A DNA stretch of 64,000 nucleotides from an uncultured Oceanospirillaceae bacterium (GCA_913057435.1 CAJXNY010000011.1:53491-117490), one strand, 5' to 3'. Counted from the first letter of the stretch, positions 52,653-63,879 are shown. Program-made: numbers and translations. The notes: a model not told the origin generated them from the letters alone.

Positions 52653-55406
52653 ATGAGCAATAGCAACCTCCCGCTGGTCCTTGTGGACGGCTCCTCTTAT
52701 CTTTATCGCGCGTTCTTTGCCTCCCAGCAGGCTGATTTGCGCGCCGCCGATGGCACTCCGACCGGCGCGGTCCGGGTGATGACCTCTATGCTGCGTAGCT
52801 TGCTACGGCAGTATCCGGCCAGCCCGGTGGTGGTGATTTTTGATGCCAAAGGGAAAACCTTCCGTGATGATATTTACCCGGAATACAAGGCGCAGCGGCC
52901 GTCGATGCCGGATGACCTGCGGGCGCAGGTGGAGCCGATCCACAACATTATCCGCGCTATGGGGCTGCCGCTGGTGATGGTGGAGGGGGTTGAGGCCGAT
53001 GATGTAATCGGTACTTACGCCCGGGAGGCGACCGAGAAACAGCGTGCCATGGTGGTTTCCACCGGCGATAAAGATATGGCACAGCTAGTTAACGAACATG
53101 TCACGCTGATCAACACCATGACCGATACGGTGATGGATGTAGAGGGTGTGAAAGAGAAATTTGGTATTCCGCCGGAACTTATTATCGACTATCTGGCGCT
53201 GATGGGCGACAAGGTCGATAACATTCCAGGGGTGCCCGGGGTCGGCGAGAAAACGGCACTGGCACTGCTGCAGGGCATCGGTGGTATGAGTGCCCTGTAT
53301 GACAATCTGGATGATATTGCGGCACTGGGCTTTCGCGGTTCCAAGAGTATGGCAAAAAAGCTGCTGGATAATCGCGAAGCGGCAGATTTGTCTTACCTGC
53401 TGGCCACTATCAAGCTGGATGTTGAACTGGAACAGAGTATTGATGACTTCGGCTTGCCTGTAGTGAGCAAGGCGGCGCTGCTGGAACTGTTTGAGCACTA
53501 TGAATTCCGCAGCTGGATCAAAGAGTTACAGCACGCTGGCGAACAGCTGATTGATGATGCCGGTGCGGCTGACGAAGCCCCGGCGGCTGCGCCGGTGACG
53601 GTGGAATACGAAACCGTACTGGAGCAGGCCCAGCTGGATCGCTGGGTTGAACAACTGCAAGCGGCAGATCTGTTCGCCTTTGATACCGAAACTACGTCGC
53701 TGGACTATATGGTTGCTGAGCTGGTGGGGGTGTCCTTTGCGGTAGAGCCGGGCAAAGCAGCTTACGTACCGTTTGGTCATGATTACATGGGGGCGCCGGA
53801 ACAGCTCAGCCGTGAGGTGGTGCTGGCGCAACTTAAACCGCTGCTGGAAGATGCCAGCCAGGCCAAAGTCGGCCAGCACCTGAAATACGATATGAATGTG
53901 CTGGCGCGCTATGACATTGAGCTGCGTGGGGTGGCATTCGACACCATGCTTGAATCCTATGTGCTGAACTCCACCGCGACCCGCCATGATATGGACTCGC
54001 TGTCGGATCATTTTCTTGGCGTGAGTACGGTCAAGTTTGAAGAGATCGCTGGCAAGGGCAAAAAACAGCTGACCTTTAACCAGATTGAGCTGGAGCAGGC
54101 GGCACCGTACGCGGCGGAAGATGCCGATATTACCCTGCGTCTGCATCAGGCGATTCACGCCAGGCTGAGTAAAACTGAGGCCCTGCTTAATCTGTTTGAA
54201 CAGGTTGAGAAGCCGCTGATTCCAGTACTGTCACAGATTGAGCGCAACGGTGCGCTGGTGGATGCTTCCATTCTGGGTAAGCAGTCGATTGAGCTGACCG
54301 AACGGCTGGCGCAGATCGAGAAAGAGGCGTTCGAGATGGCGGGTAAAGCGTTTAATCTCAGCTCGCCCAAACAGCTGCAGCAGATCCTGTTTGAAGAACA
54401 GGGCCTGCCGGTGAAGAAGAAAACCCCGAAAGGTGCTCCATCGACGGCAGAAGAGGTGCTGGCAGAGCTGGCGCTGGAATTCCCGCTGCCGGCGCTGATT
54501 CTGGAACATCGCAGCCTGGCCAAACTGAAAACCACCTATACCGATAAGCTGCCCCGAATGATCTGCGCCGCAACGAAGCGTATTCATACGTCTTACCACC
54601 AGGCGATAACGGCAACCGGGCGACTGTCGTCTACCGATCCGAACCTGCAGAACATACCCGTCCGTACGACGGAAGGTCGCCGTATCCGTGAAGCCTTTGT
54701 TGCTCCCGATGGCTATAAGCTGGTGGCGGCAGATTACTCACAGATAGAACTTCGTATTATGGCGCACCTGTCCGGTGATGAAGGTCTGCTCAATGCCTTT
54801 CGTCATGGCGATGATGTACACCGGGCGACAGCCGCAGAAGTGTTTAAAGTGGCCGTCGATGAGGTCACCAGTGATCAGCGTCGCAGTGCCAAGGCGATCA
54901 ACTTCGGCCTGATCTATGGCATGTCAGCCTTTGGTCTGGCGAAGCAACTGGGTATTGGCCGTAATGAAGCGGGTCAGTACATCGAGCATTACTTCGAGAC
55001 TTATCCGGGTGTACAGCGTTACATGGATGAAATTCGATTGAAGGCAGCGGAAGAGGGTTTCGTAGAAACCCTGTTGGGCCGACGCCTCTACTTGCCGGAG
55101 ATTAAGTCCAGCAATGCCATGCGTCGTCAGGCAGCAGAGCGTACGGCGATTAATGCGCCGATGCAGGGCACGGCAGCGGATATTATCAAGCTGGCGATGA
55201 TCCGGGTGGCAGACTGGTTACCGGTAGCCTACCCCGACGTACGGATGATTATGCAGGTTCACGATGAACTGGTGTTTGAGGTGCCTGAGGCGCAGGTCGC
55301 TGATTTTACTGAGGCGGTGAAGGGGCAGATGTCCGCTGCAACCGAGCTGGCGGTACCATTGCTGGTGGAAGCGGGGGTGGGGGATAACTGGGAGCAGGCG
55401 CACTGA
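52653..55406 (+). CDS. polA: DNA polymerase I
   Basis: A 917-residue protein with three intact parts. The 5' nuclease (1-290) has GSSYLYRAF and [18 protein letters not shown]. The 3'-5' exonuclease keeps its acidic residues (Asp344 and Glu346 in FDTETTS, the Asp in KYDMNVL, and EDADITL). The polymerase has motif [15 protein letters not shown], the O helix [15 protein letters not shown] and motif [10 protein letters not shown]. It removes RNA primers and fills repair gaps. Proof-reading should be active. Confidence 0.98.
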   Translation: MSNSNLPLVLVDGSSYLYRAFFASQQADLRAADGTPTGAVRVMTSMLRSLLRQYPASPVVVIFDAKGKTFRDDIYPEYKAQRPSMPDDLRAQVEPIHNIIRAMGLPLVMVEGVEADDVIGTYAREATEKQRAMVVSTGDKDMAQLVNEHVTLINTMTDTVMDVEGVKEKFGIPPELIIDYLALMGDKVDNIPGVPGVGEKTALALLQGIGGMSALYDNLDDIAALGFRGSKSMAKKLLDNREAADLSYLLATIKLDVELEQSIDDFGLPVVSKAALLELFEHYEFRSWIKELQHAGEQLIDDAGAADEAPAAAPVTVEYETVLEQAQLDRWVEQLQAADLFAFDTETTSLDYMVAELVGVSFAVEPGKAAYVPFGHDYMGAPEQLSREVVLAQLKPLLEDASQAKVGQHLKYDMNVLARYDIELRGVAFDTMLESYVLNSTATRHDMDSLSDHFLGVSTVKFEEIAGKGKKQLTFNQIELEQAAPYAAEDADITLRLHQAIHARLSKTEALLNLFEQVEKPLIPVLSQIERNGALVDASILGKQSIELTERLAQIEKEAFEMAGKAFNLSSPKQLQQILFEEQGLPVKKKTPKGAPSTAEEVLAELALEFPLPALILEHRSLAKLKTTYTDKLPRMICAATKRIHTSYHQAITATGRLSSTDPNLQNIPVRTTEGRRIREAFVAPDGYKLVAADYSQIELRIMAHLSGDEGLLNAFRHGDDVHRATAAEVFKVAVDEVTSDQRRSAKAINFGLIYGMSAFGLAKQLGIGRNEAGQYIEHYFETYPGVQRYMDEIRLKAAEEGFVETLLGRRLYLPEIKSSNAMRRQAAERTAINAPMQGTAADIIKLAMIRVADWLPVAYPDVRMIMQVHDELVFEVPEAQVADFTEAVKGQMSAATELAVPLLVEAGVGDNWEQAH

Positions 55407-55429
55407 TTGCCCTGCATGAATAAAAAACA

Positions 55430-55586
55430 ACGACCGGGTACGGAACTTAGTCTGAACCCGGTTATCGGATGTTAAGAGCGCCGGTGTTGTGTAATTTGTG
55501 GTACGGCCTCGGTACTCTTCATAATAAGCATGCGTTGAAGCTCGGCATTTCCTTGTTCCCCTTCCTGGATGCCGGGCTTCTTTTTG
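55430..55586 (+). ncRNA. Possible small RNA between polA and engB (Spot 42 position)
   Basis: The 202-bp gap after polA holds a hairpin CCGGGT/ACCCGG (55434-55461) and ends in a plus-strand terminator at 55538-55585. In enterobacteria and vibrios the Spot 42 RNA gene occupies this exact position. I see no clear similarity to Spot 42 sequence, and the region could simply be the polA 3' end. Placement only. Confidence 0.3.
55538..55585 (+). terminator. Terminator downstream of polA
   Basis: AAGCTCGGCAT (55538-55548) pairs with ATGCCGGGCTT (55569-55579), with one G-U pair, around a 20-base loop; CTTTTT follows. It serves polA or a small RNA encoded after it. Confidence 0.7.
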
Positions 55587-55608
55587 GCTGATTTAGTTGC
55601 GGGCCGGG

Positions 55609-56286
55609 TTAGTCCTCTCCGGCGTCGCCCCCATCAAACTCATCCTCATCGAACGCTTCGTCGTCCAGTTCTGCCAGTAGCCAGTCGTTCAGGCGTAGCT
55701 GGAGCTGGTCAACGCCATCTTTCTTCAATGACGAGAACTTCTGCACCGTGACCTGGTCCCCCAGGATCTCTGTCAGCTGTTTGCGCAGCTTGAGCACGGT
55801 GCTCTGGGCTGGGCCTTTCTTCAGTTTGTCAGCTTTGGTCATCAGTACATGCAAAGGCATGCCAGTCTGCTGACACCAGCTGATCATCATCTGGTCAAAC
55901 TCTTTCATTGGGTGACGGATGTCCATTACCAGCACCACGCCGCGCAAGCACTGGCGGTTCTGCAGGTAGTCATCCAGGTGGCGCTGCCAGTGTTCTTTCA
56001 TCTCCAGTGAAACTTTGGCAAAACCGTAACCGGGCAGATCGACAATGCGAGTGCCTTCAACATTCAGATCAAAGAAATTGATCAGCTGAGTGCGTCCGGG
56101 TGTCTTGGAGATCCGGGCCAGTTTGGTCTGGTTGGTCAGTGTATTGATGGCGCTGGATTTGCCCGCGTTGGAGCGACCGGCGAAGGCAACCTCCGCGCCA
56201 ACATCCGTCGGACACTGCTGTAATTTGGCTGCACTCTTGTTAAAGCGTGCCTGATTGTAGTGAATTGTTGCTTCGTTCATTGACAT
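55609..56286 (-). CDS. engB: Ribosome biogenesis GTPase EngB (YihA/YsxC)
   Basis: A 225-residue GTPase. G1 is GRSNAGKS (37-44), G3 is DLPGYG, G4 is TKAD and the N-terminal [12 protein letters not shown] is typical. It acts late in 50S ribosomal subunit assembly and is essential in many bacteria. The last 18 residues are very acidic ([14 protein letters not shown]), a feature that varies in the family. It converges on polA and is divergent from cytochrome c4, the normal order in pseudomonad-like genomes. Confidence 0.97.
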   Translation of the reverse strand: MSMNEATIHYNQARFNKSAAKLQQCPTDVGAEVAFAGRSNAGKSSAINTLTNQTKLARISKTPGRTQLINFFDLNVEGTRIVDLPGYGFAKVSLEMKEHWQRHLDDYLQNRQCLRGVVLVMDIRHPMKEFDQMMISWCQQTGMPLHVLMTKADKLKKGPAQSTVLKLRKQLTEILGDQVTVQKFSSLKKDGVDQLQLRLNDWLLAELDDEAFDEDEFDGGDAGED

Positions 56287-56491
56287 AGGTCTAAGGCTGC
56301 CGCGCGCTGGAATAGGTTAATATCGTTCCAGTTTAAGTGGATATCAGGTTATAATGCCGCCAAATTTTACCTGTGAACAGGGTTTTGCTCTAGTCGCAGG
56401 AGGTGAGGAATAGTCGGTTTTCACGCCAGATCCGCACGGACACCTGTGAAAATCAATGCACAACTACTGAAGCAAGAGTCTGGGTTAGTCG

Positions 56492-57094
56492 ATGAACAAA
56501 TTACTGATCAGCCTGCTGGTGTCCATTGGGATCACTGGTGTTGCACAGGCGGCAGGAAATGCTGCCGATGGAAAAGCAAAAATTGCAGTGTGTGCTGCGT
56601 GTCACGGAGCTGATGGCAACAGCGCTCTGGCGAACTTCCCTAAACTGGCAGGCCAGAATGAGAAGTACCTGCTCAAACAGCTGAAAGAGATCAAAGCAAA
56701 TACGCGTCCAGTCGTTGAAATGACGGGCCTGCTGAATGGCTTCAATGATCAGGATCTGGCAGATATCGCTGCCTACTTCGCCAAGCAGAACGTTGTGCTG
56801 GGCCAGGTACCAAAAGATCAGCTCGACGCTGGCCAGACACTGTACCGTACCGGTGTGGCGTCTAAAGGCATCGCGGCCTGTACTGCATGTCACTCGCCAA
56901 ATGGCCTGGGTAACGGTTCTGCCGGTTTCCCTGCGCTAAGCGGCCAGCACGCTGCGTACGTTGAGTCCCAGCTGAAGAAATTCCGCACGGGCGATCGTGC
57001 TAACGATCCTGGTAACATGATGCGCGATATCGCTGGCAAGATGAGCGATGCAGAAATCAAAGCCGTTGCAGCCTACGTGCAGGGCCTGCATTAA
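56492..57094 (+). CDS. Cytochrome c4 (dihaem)
   Basis: A 200-residue exported dihaem cytochrome. The signal peptide is 1-20 (AQA). Two haem-binding sites, CAACH (34-38) and CTACH (130-134), sit in two similar halves, each with its distal Met (VEMTGL and GNMMRD regions). Cytochrome c4 carries electrons in the periplasm from the bc1 complex to cbb3-type oxidases. The gene is followed by a strong terminator and by dsbA, whose product lies in the same compartment. Confidence 0.95.
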   Translation: MNKLLISLLVSIGITGVAQAAGNAADGKAKIAVCAACHGADGNSALANFPKLAGQNEKYLLKQLKEIKANTRPVVEMTGLLNGFNDQDLADIAAYFAKQNVVLGQVPKDQLDAGQTLYRTGVASKGIAACTACHSPNGLGNGSAGFPALSGQHAAYVESQLKKFRTGDRANDPGNMMRDIAGKMSDAEIKAVAAYVQGLH

Positions 57095-57128
57095 GCAGAT
57101 CCTCTATTGTTAATGCGATGGTAATAAA

Positions 57129-57154
57129 AAAGGCAGCCCTGGCTGCCTTTTTTT
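57129..57154 (+). terminator. Terminator of cytochrome c4
   Basis: AAAGGCAGCC (57129-57138) pairs with GGCTGCCTTT (57141-57150), followed by more T. It has the same stem sequence as the terminator after the UspA gene. Confidence 0.88.
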
Positions 57155-57298
57155 GTGGCCGATTCACGTAAAATCAGTCGTTATTCAGGCGTCAGGCAAT
57201 AGATTCAGGTAATAAGCGCAAAGCGCGTTGAGCCGTTGGCGAGGGCTGGCTGCTTGCTAATCCTGTCCCTGGGCCCTTATCTAATGGAGATCGGAATT

Positions 57299-57931
57299 AT
57301 GCTAAATAAAACGATGCTGTTCGGGCTGGCATTGATGATGCCGCTATCATTGCAGGCTGCAGAAGTGTTTGAAGCGGGTAAGCATTATCAGGTGCTGGAT
57401 ACGGCAGTACGAACCCAGGATGGCAGTAAGGTCGAGGTGGTCGAACTGTTTGGTTACCCCTGTCCACACTGCAACAGCTTTGAGCCTGCCCTTGAGTCCT
57501 GGCAGGAAAAAGCCGCGACAGATGTCGACTTTAAGCGTATTCCCGTGGTGTTTGGCCGTAGCTGGGAACCGATGGCCCGTGCTTACTACACCTCTGAGCT
57601 GATGAAAACACTGGATAAAACGCACAAGGCCACGTTTAACGCGGTGCATGTTGAGCGTCGTCGATTCAGTAACCAGGACGATCTGGTGGAGTTTTACGGC
57701 AATCTGGGTGTTGATACTGGTAAGTTCAACAAATACTTCAACTCGTTTGCGGTCAGCTCCAAGCTGAAGCAGGGTGACTCTAAAGTCCGTAGCTATGGTG
57801 TAGAAGGTGTGCCGACCATGGTGGTGAATGGTAAGTACCGTATTACCGGCCATATGGCGGGTGGCCAGGATAAAATGCTGGATGTGGTGAATTATCTGGT
57901 GGAGAAAGAGCGCCGGAATGCAGCACAGTAA
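57299..57931 (+). CDS. dsbA: Thiol:disulfide interchange protein DsbA
   Basis: A 210-residue periplasmic oxidoreductase. A signal peptide (1-20, ending LQA) is followed by a thioredoxin domain with active site CPHC (55-58) and the cis-proline in GVEGVPTMVV. It inserts disulphides into exported proteins, here plausibly including the pilins and cytochrome assembly factors. The ATG at 57299 has a GGAGATCGGA ribosome site; the frame is open 21 codons upstream but that part lacks such a site. Confidence 0.96.
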   Translation: MLNKTMLFGLALMMPLSLQAAEVFEAGKHYQVLDTAVRTQDGSKVEVVELFGYPCPHCNSFEPALESWQEKAATDVDFKRIPVVFGRSWEPMARAYYTSELMKTLDKTHKATFNAVHVERRRFSNQDDLVEFYGNLGVDTGKFNKYFNSFAVSSKLKQGDSKVRSYGVEGVPTMVVNGKYRITGHMAGGQDKMLDVVNYLVEKERRNAAQ

Positions 57932-57954
57932 GCTGAGTTTTGCGGATATCTAAG

Positions 57955-57977
57955 CCACCCTTCAGGGTGGTTTTTTT
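57955..57977 (+). terminator. Terminator of dsbA
   Basis: CCACCC, TTCA, GGGTGG followed by seven T. Confidence 0.93.
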
Positions 57978-58146
57978 AACTGGCGGTTGTGGGTGGCTGC
58001 TGTTGAATTCAAAGCGCCCCTCCTGCTAAATGATGAAATGGTCGATTGACAGGAAATCGGGCTAGAGTACAGCGCAGCCATGGCTTAACATTGGCAGTCT
58101 GGCTGAGGTCAGTACCGATACAGATTCGAGTCGACAGGGGTTAGTT

Positions 58147-59700
58147 TTGAGCGAGCAGGATACCTGGAAAAGGAAATATCGCACTTTAGCCATGGAGCTG
58201 GAGCAATCTCAGCTGCGCGCTCAGCAGGTGGAAGGCCAGCTCAAGCACTTGCTGGCGGCGATGACGATCCCTTTAAAAGGGAAGGATGCTTTGCTTGATC
58301 AGGATCTGTTAACTCTGCGCAGTACGTTACAGGCCTCACAGTTCAATGATCTGAAGCCGTTGAGTGAAAGTATTCAGCATAAAATCCGTTTGCTGGATAA
58401 TCAACGCGAAAAACGGGCCAAGTCGATGCTCAGTTCTATTCTGAGCTGGCTGCAACAACTCCGTCAGGTCAGTGATAAAGCGACCGCTGAAGCCCTGCTT
58501 GAGTTTGAACAGCGGGGCCATGATGCTGTTGAACAGACCTGGCAGTTACCCGAGTTGCTGACGGACATGATTGATTTTCAGCAACCGATGATGGATCTGG
58601 CCAGTAGTCATCCGGCAGCATCCAGCGAGCTCAGTAATGAGGCGCTGGAAGGCGACAGTGACCTGTTACTGCAGCGCATCAGTGTTGAGGTACTGGGAGT
58701 ACTGGAAAGCCTGACGGTACCCATGAGTGCCCGTCGTCAGTTGCATCAGGTTGGTGAACAGGTTGAAAAAGGCCTGTCTCTGAATCAGTTACCTGCGGTA
58801 TTGAATGGTGTCCGCGGGCTGGTTAAAGCTGCCTGCAGTGACAACAGTGAAGAATTTGAGGTTTACCTGCGTACACTCAGTGCCAAACTGACCGAAGTGC
58901 AGCACTTTTTATCGGAAAATCAGCGTGAAGAGCATCAGGTCGGTGCCAGCCAGCTGGCGCTGGAAAGCCAGGTACGCTCTGACGTACGCCGCCTGTCGGC
59001 AACGGTCAGAGGCACTCATGATCTGGGTGATCTGAAACATGCCGTATCTGAGCAGCTGGTTGGTATTGTCAAGGCTATGGACGATCTGCGTAAGCAGGAA
59101 GAGCAGCGTGATAACCACCTGCAGCGCCGTTATGGCTCTCTGATCGACAAAGTTGAACAGATGGAGCAGGAAACGGAAAAGGTGAAAGTGCATATGGAAG
59201 AGGAGCGGCACCGCGCGCGTACCGATCCTCTGACCGGGCTGCCCAACCGGGCGGCTTATGATGAGCATATTGCCCATGAACTGGAGCGCTGGAGCCGTTA
59301 TCAACAGGGATTTAGCCTTGCTGTGGCTGATCTGGACCATTTCAAAAACATCAATGACAGCTATGGTCATCTGGCGGGCGATAAAGTGCTGCGGCTGGTG
59401 GGTAAAATTCTGCACAAGCAGAGTCGTAACAGCGATATGCTTTCCCGTTATGGTGGTGAAGAGTTTGTCATTATTATGCCAGGGACCGAAGTGGCTGCCG
59501 CCGTGCAGGCGATGGAAAAACTGCGCAAGTCTATTGAGAGCAGCCCATTCAATTTTTACGGTAAGCCGGTGAATGTCACCATGTCATTCGGTGTTACCCA
59601 GATCACCGCCTCTGATGATCTGGACAAGCTGTTCGCTCGTGCGGATAAGGCGCTCTACCGTGCGAAACAGAACGGAAGAAACCAGACAGTGGCCGGATAA
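58147..59700 (+). CDS. Diguanylate cyclase (GGDEF domain) with coiled-coil N-terminus
   Basis: A 517-residue cytoplasmic protein. About 350 residues of helical, largely coiled-coil sequence precede the GGDEF domain (358-517). The active site is GGEEF (436-440) with DLDHFKNIND for metal and nucleotide binding, and the product-inhibition site RxxD (Arg427-Asp430) is intact, so it should make c-di-GMP under feedback control. It starts at TTG behind an AGGGG site. A protein of this type next to dsbA is common in pseudomonad relatives. c-di-GMP could in principle affect the pilus genes nearby. Confidence 0.93.
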   Translation: MSEQDTWKRKYRTLAMELEQSQLRAQQVEGQLKHLLAAMTIPLKGKDALLDQDLLTLRSTLQASQFNDLKPLSESIQHKIRLLDNQREKRAKSMLSSILSWLQQLRQVSDKATAEALLEFEQRGHDAVEQTWQLPELLTDMIDFQQPMMDLASSHPAASSELSNEALEGDSDLLLQRISVEVLGVLESLTVPMSARRQLHQVGEQVEKGLSLNQLPAVLNGVRGLVKAACSDNSEEFEVYLRTLSAKLTEVQHFLSENQREEHQVGASQLALESQVRSDVRRLSATVRGTHDLGDLKHAVSEQLVGIVKAMDDLRKQEEQRDNHLQRRYGSLIDKVEQMEQETEKVKVHMEEERHRARTDPLTGLPNRAAYDEHIAHELERWSRYQQGFSLAVADLDHFKNINDSYGHLAGDKVLRLVGKILHKQSRNSDMLSRYGGEEFVIIMPGTEVAAAVQAMEKLRKSIESSPFNFYGKPVNVTMSFGVTQITASDDLDKLFARADKALYRAKQNGRNQTVAG

Positions 59701-59743
59701 TCCGTCATAATCGAGCCCCGCTGTTTTTAGCACACGAATTAGA

Positions 59744-61384
59744 GTGGTTTACGTGCGACGACTATCACGCCTTCTGACGATCAGTCGGGTAGCAATCCGT
59801 TACCGACTGGATACCTTTTTCCTGCAACTGCCATTACCCTGGTACCTGCGTTTACTTCTGCTATTGCTGCCGTGGCGTTTTTTTGTGCCTGCGACAAAAC
59901 CCAGAGCGGAGCGGCTGCGACTGGCGTTTGAAGCGCTTGGTCCTGTATTTATCAAGTTTGGCCAGATGCTTTCTACCCGTCGTGATCTGCTGCCAGATGA
60001 CGTTGCCGAAGAGCTAAAAAAACTGCAGGACCGAGTGCCGCCGTTTGAAGGGGCGCTGGCGCAGTCACTGATTGAAGCGGCACTGGAAAGCCCGGTCAGT
60101 GAGCTGTTCGATCGTTTTGATGTGAATCCGATCGCGTCAGCCTCGGTGGCCCAGGTACACCCGGCCGTGCTGAAAGATGGCCGGGAAGTAGTGGTGAAGG
60201 TTATCCGCCCGGGTATAGACCGTACCATCCGTAAAGATGTGGCGTTGTTGTACTCACTGGCTCGGGTGGTAGAAACCCTGTGGCAGGACGGTAAGCGGCT
60301 GCGTCCAGTGGACGTTGTTAGAGAGTATGAGCAGACTATTTTCGACGAGCTGGATTTGCGTAAAGAGGCAGCCAATGGCTCTCAGTTAAGACGCAATTTT
60401 GCTGATTCTCCTATTCTCTATGTGCCTGAAATCTACTGGGACTATACCCGCCAGAATGTGCTGGTTATGGAGCGGATTCATGGTGTTCCGGTGGCTGAAA
60501 TTGAGCGCCTTAAAGAACAGAATACCGACTTCAAACTGCTGGCCGAACGCGGCGTTGAGATCTTCTTTACTCAGGTGTTCCGCGACAGTTTTTTCCATGC
60601 TGATATGCATCCCGGCAATATCTTTGTCTCACTGGATAACCCGGCAGACCCACAATACATCGCTATCGACTTCGGTATCGTGGGTTCTCTGACCGCTGAA
60701 GATCAGAGCTATCTGGCGCGTAATTTTCTTGCCTTCTTTCAGCGTGACTACCGCCAGGTGGCTCAGTTACATGTGGATTCTGGCTGGGTGCCGCCGGATA
60801 CCAATGTTGATGCATTCGAGACGGCAATTCGCAGTGTCTGTGAGCCGATTTTTGAGAAGCCGCTGAAAGATATTTCATTTGGCCAGGTGCTGCTGGGGCT
60901 GTTCCAGACTGCTCGACGGTTCAATATGGAAGTACAGCCTCAGCTGGTTTTACTGCAGAAAACGTTACTTAATATCGAGGGGCTGGGGCGTCAGCTTTAC
61001 CCTGAACTGGATCTGTGGCAGACGGGTAAGCCGTTCCTGGAAAACTGGATGAAAGAGCGGATGGGGCCGAAGGGCGTCTATCGTGCGATCAAACAGCAGG
61101 CACCGGACTGGCTGGATAAGCTGCCTCATTTGCCGCAACTGGTGTACGACGCTCTGGGTCAGCTGCGCAAGCTTGATCAGACCCGCGCGCGTGATCTGCA
61201 AGCGTATGCAGAGGCTACCGGCAGGGTGCAGCGCAAACAGGAACGTCGCCGCTGGGCTGGCTTACTGCTGATTGCTGCGGTGCTGGTGTCTGCGCAGCCG
61301 CAATGGGCGCAATGGGCGGCGGAACTGCCCGCCGTCAGCTGGCTGGCGATCGCGGCTGGCAGCTGGTTGCTGTTGCGCAAGTAG
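59744..61384 (+). CDS. ubiB: Ubiquinone biosynthesis kinase-like protein UbiB
   Basis: A 546-residue atypical kinase-like (ABC1/ADCK) protein. Landmarks are the KFGQ motif (71-74) in [11 protein letters not shown], the Ala-rich loop SASVAQVH in place of a Gly-rich loop, FHADMHPGN and IDFGIVGSL for catalysis and metal binding, and two C-terminal membrane helices (about 503-544). It is needed for ubiquinone synthesis and probably extracts hydrophobic intermediates from the membrane. ubiE and ubiJ, often upstream, are not here; hisI follows. Start GTG at 59744 or 59753; the ribosome site is poor. Confidence 0.95.
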   Translation: MVYVRRLSRLLTISRVAIRYRLDTFFLQLPLPWYLRLLLLLLPWRFFVPATKPRAERLRLAFEALGPVFIKFGQMLSTRRDLLPDDVAEELKKLQDRVPPFEGALAQSLIEAALESPVSELFDRFDVNPIASASVAQVHPAVLKDGREVVVKVIRPGIDRTIRKDVALLYSLARVVETLWQDGKRLRPVDVVREYEQTIFDELDLRKEAANGSQLRRNFADSPILYVPEIYWDYTRQNVLVMERIHGVPVAEIERLKEQNTDFKLLAERGVEIFFTQVFRDSFFHADMHPGNIFVSLDNPADPQYIAIDFGIVGSLTAEDQSYLARNFLAFFQRDYRQVAQLHVDSGWVPPDTNVDAFETAIRSVCEPIFEKPLKDISFGQVLLGLFQTARRFNMEVQPQLVLLQKTLLNIEGLGRQLYPELDLWQTGKPFLENWMKERMGPKGVYRAIKQQAPDWLDKLPHLPQLVYDALGQLRKLDQTRARDLQAYAEATGRVQRKQERRRWAGLLLIAAVLVSAQPQWAQWAAELPAVSWLAIAAGSWLLLRK

Positions 61385-61468
61385 ACAGTGGTATGCTGTA
61401 AGGGACGCCGCCACTGATGGTGACCGGTAGTCCTGGTTTTCTAAATGTGTAGAGACTGAGTTGACGTT

Positions 61469-61858
61469 ATGTCTGCAGATTGGCTTGAAGAACTGAAGTG
61501 GAATGACGATGGATTGATCCCGGCCATCGCACTGGATCATAAAACCGGTAAAGTGCTGATGGTTGCATGGATGAACCGGGAGGCTTTACAGCTGACCGTT
61601 CAGGAACAGCGGGCGATTTACTGGTCCCGCTCCCGCAAAAAACTGTGGCGCAAAGGTGAAGAGTCCGGACATGTGCAGATTCTGCATGAGTTACGGTTGG
61701 ACTGTGATGCCGATGTTATTACTATGACTGTTGAACAGTTAGGTGGTATCGCTTGCCACACCGGACGCGAAAGTTGCTTCTATCGGGTGTATAAAGATGG
61801 GAAGTGGGTTGCGGTTGATCCGGTTCTTAAAGATCCCGCCAGTATCTACAACCAGTGA
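61469..61858 (+). CDS. hisI: Phosphoribosyl-AMP cyclohydrolase
   Basis: A 129-residue enzyme of histidine synthesis that opens the adenine ring of phosphoribosyl-AMP (third step). Conserved stretches are [28 protein letters not shown], the metal-binding LDCDADV and [10 protein letters not shown], with the zinc cysteines. It is the single-domain form, with hisE as a separate gene 27 bases downstream, the pseudomonad arrangement rather than the fused enterobacterial hisIE. Confidence 0.97.
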   Translation: MSADWLEELKWNDDGLIPAIALDHKTGKVLMVAWMNREALQLTVQEQRAIYWSRSRKKLWRKGEESGHVQILHELRLDCDADVITMTVEQLGGIACHTGRESCFYRVYKDGKWVAVDPVLKDPASIYNQ

Positions 61859-61885
61859 TCTGACTGAGAAATGTGAAGAGTCGCT

Positions 61886-62215
61886 ATGAGTGAAGTATTA
61901 ACCGAGCTGGGTACAATTCTGGAGCAGCGTCGTCAGGCAGGCGCTGATTCCTCCTATGTTGCCAGTCTGCACGCCAAAGGCCTGAATAAAATTCTTGAAA
62001 AGGTGGGCGAAGAAGCCACTGAAACCATTCTGGCGGCAAAAGATGCGCAGAACAGTGGTGATAACAAGGATGTCATTTATGAGACGGCGGACCTCTGGTT
62101 CCACAGTCTGGTGATGCTGTCTCACCTCGGAGAATCTCCGCAGGTGGTACTGGATGAGCTGGCGCGGCGCTTTGGCATGTCCGGGCTGGAAGAAAAAGCA
62201 TCCCGTACTAAGTAA
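61886..62215 (+). CDS. hisE: Phosphoribosyl-ATP pyrophosphatase
   Basis: A 109-residue all-helical enzyme of the MazG-like superfamily, catalysing the second step of histidine synthesis. The metal-binding [15 protein letters not shown] and [13 protein letters not shown] motifs are intact. It follows hisI on the same strand and precedes tatA, a gene order kept in pseudomonads and relatives. Confidence 0.97.
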   Translation: MSEVLTELGTILEQRRQAGADSSYVASLHAKGLNKILEKVGEEATETILAAKDAQNSGDNKDVIYETADLWFHSLVMLSHLGESPQVVLDELARRFGMSGLEEKASRTK

Positions 62216-62331
62216 CGAGTAACAACCGGCCGTCAGGCTGGAACAGACCTGTTAACCGCATAAATTGTGGCAGGGTAGTGATTTTAACCAGATATCTGAT
62301 GGCCGTGATGCCGATCAGGGTGGAGAATGTT

Positions 62332-62607
62332 ATGTTGGGTGGTATTAGCCTCTGGCAATTGGCCATAGTACTGGTGATTGTGATTCTGTTATTCGGTACC
62401 AAGAAATTGCGCAACATAGGTGGTGATCTTGGTAACGCTGTAAAAGGCTTCAAAAAAGCGATCGGCGATGATGAGGCTAAAGCAACCGCGGACGATAAAC
62501 CTGCGGCGACAGCTAACGATGACTCTCCCCAGCTGAAAAAAGACGATGCTGACTTCGCAGCTCAGGATAAGCCTGCTGTGAATGAGGATAAGAAAAATCA
62601 ACCATAA
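62332..62607 (+). CDS. tatA: Twin-arginine translocase subunit TatA
   Basis: A 91-residue protein with one membrane helix (about 5-21), the [21 protein letters not shown] hinge and amphipathic helix (as FGTKKLRN and [12 protein letters not shown]), and an acidic disordered tail. It forms the pore that carries folded proteins across the inner membrane. The ATG at 62332 has a GGAGAA site and gives the standard [10 protein letters not shown] start; the frame is open upstream. First of tatABC. Confidence 0.96.
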   Translation: MLGGISLWQLAIVLVIVILLFGTKKLRNIGGDLGNAVKGFKKAIGDDEAKATADDKPAATANDDSPQLKKDDADFAAQDKPAVNEDKKNQP

Positions 62608-62622
62608 GCGTACGGATGACTG

Positions 62623-63015
62623 ATGTTTGATATCGGTTTTGCCGAGCTGCTGATTATTGCAGTAGTTGCACTGGTAGTACTAGGACCGGAAAAATTGCCG
62701 GTTGCCGCACGTACGCTCGGGCTCTGGTTAGGTCGTATTCGCCGTACGGTGAGTTCGATCCAGTCGGAGATCTCGGAAGAACTGCGTATCGAAGAGATGA
62801 AGCGCACAGCAGCGGTCAGTAAAGACAAGCTGGACCGTGAGCTGAACGATATGCGTACGCCGTTTACTGATGCCTTTGGTGACGAGTCACCATTGTCACA
62901 AAGTGCGGTATCTTCGGAGCAACTGGGTAAACAAGCAGATCCATCAGAGCGCTCAGCCACTGAGCAGCCGGTGGCTTCTGTCAACGCAGATAAGAAGCAA
63001 GATAACCAAAGCTGA
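62623..63015 (+). CDS. tatB: Twin-arginine translocase subunit TatB
   Basis: A 130-residue protein with a membrane helix (about 5-21), the VLGPEKLP hinge with the conserved Glu, and a longer amphipathic helix ([19 protein letters not shown]), followed by a polar tail. With TatC it binds twin-arginine signal peptides. Its stop overlaps the tatC start (TGATG). Confidence 0.95.
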   Translation: MFDIGFAELLIIAVVALVVLGPEKLPVAARTLGLWLGRIRRTVSSIQSEISEELRIEEMKRTAAVSKDKLDRELNDMRTPFTDAFGDESPLSQSAVSSEQLGKQADPSERSATEQPVASVNADKKQDNQS

Positions 63016-63797
63016 TGAGCGACTCTTCTCACCACGAGCCTGGCAATGATCAGGAACAGCCACTGGTGTCTCACCTGGTGGAGCTACGTCAGCGATTGAT
63101 TCGCGCGTTGCTGATCGTACTGGCCATATTCCTGTGCCTGTTCTATTTTGCCAATGATTTATACACCCTGTTATCTGAACCACTGACAGCATTGCTGCCA
63201 GTGGGTACGACGATGATAGCAACGGATGTAACCTCACCTTTTTTTGCGCCGTTCAAACTGACCTTGATGGCCTCTATTTTCCTGGCGATGCCGGTGATTC
63301 TGCATCAGGCTTGGGGCTTTATAGCGCCAGGGCTCTATAGTCATGAGAAGAAAATGGCCGTGCCCTTACTGGCGTCCAGTATCGTACTGTTCTATGCCGG
63401 TATTGCTTTTGCCTACTTTGTTGTGTTTCCGATCATCTTTGGCTTCTTTACCAGTGTCGGGCCAGAGAACGTAGCGGTGATGACGGACATCAGCAGTTAT
63501 CTGAACTTTGTGCTTAAACTGTTCTTTGCGTTCGGTATTGTCTTTGAGATTCCGATAGCAACTTTGCTGCTGATCTGGACCGGTGCTGCTTCGGTTGAAA
63601 GCCTGCGAGCCAAGCGAGCCTATATAATTGTTGGTTGCTTTGTATTAGGCATGTTACTGACGCCACCGGATGTGATTTCACAAAGCTTGCTGGCGTTGCC
63701 GATGTGGCTGCTCTTCGAGCTGGGCATTGTGCTGGGCCAGGTGCTGGTTCGTCGACGCGATGATGGGCTGGCTGAGGAAGACGGCTCTTCTGACTAA
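63015..63797 (+). CDS. tatC: Twin-arginine translocase subunit TatC
   Basis: A 260-residue inner-membrane protein with six transmembrane segments. Diagnostic stretches are [14 protein letters not shown] at the start (conserved Glu and Arg bind the signal peptide), [32 protein letters not shown] and [23 protein letters not shown] (read as LTPPDVISQ and [12 protein letters not shown]). It completes tatABC and is followed by a strong terminator. Confidence 0.97.
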   Translation: MSDSSHHEPGNDQEQPLVSHLVELRQRLIRALLIVLAIFLCLFYFANDLYTLLSEPLTALLPVGTTMIATDVTSPFFAPFKLTLMASIFLAMPVILHQAWGFIAPGLYSHEKKMAVPLLASSIVLFYAGIAFAYFVVFPIIFGFFTSVGPENVAVMTDISSYLNFVLKLFFAFGIVFEIPIATLLLIWTGAASVESLRAKRAYIIVGCFVLGMLLTPPDVISQSLLALPMWLLFELGIVLGQVLVRRRDDGLAEEDGSSD

Positions 63798-63847
63798 CGT
63801 TGCATCGTCGTTTGGTGCGGGGTAGCTATTAACCTTATCCCCATTTC

Positions 63848-63873
63848 AAAAAGCGCTCTTCGGAGCGCTTTTT
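63848..63873 (+). terminator. Terminator of tatABC
   Basis: AAAAAGCGCTC (63848-63858), a TTCG tetraloop and GAGCGCTTTTT (63863-63873) form an 11-bp stem that includes the T-run. The putative group II intron begins six bases later. Confidence 0.95.
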
Positions 63874-63879
63874 ACGTTT

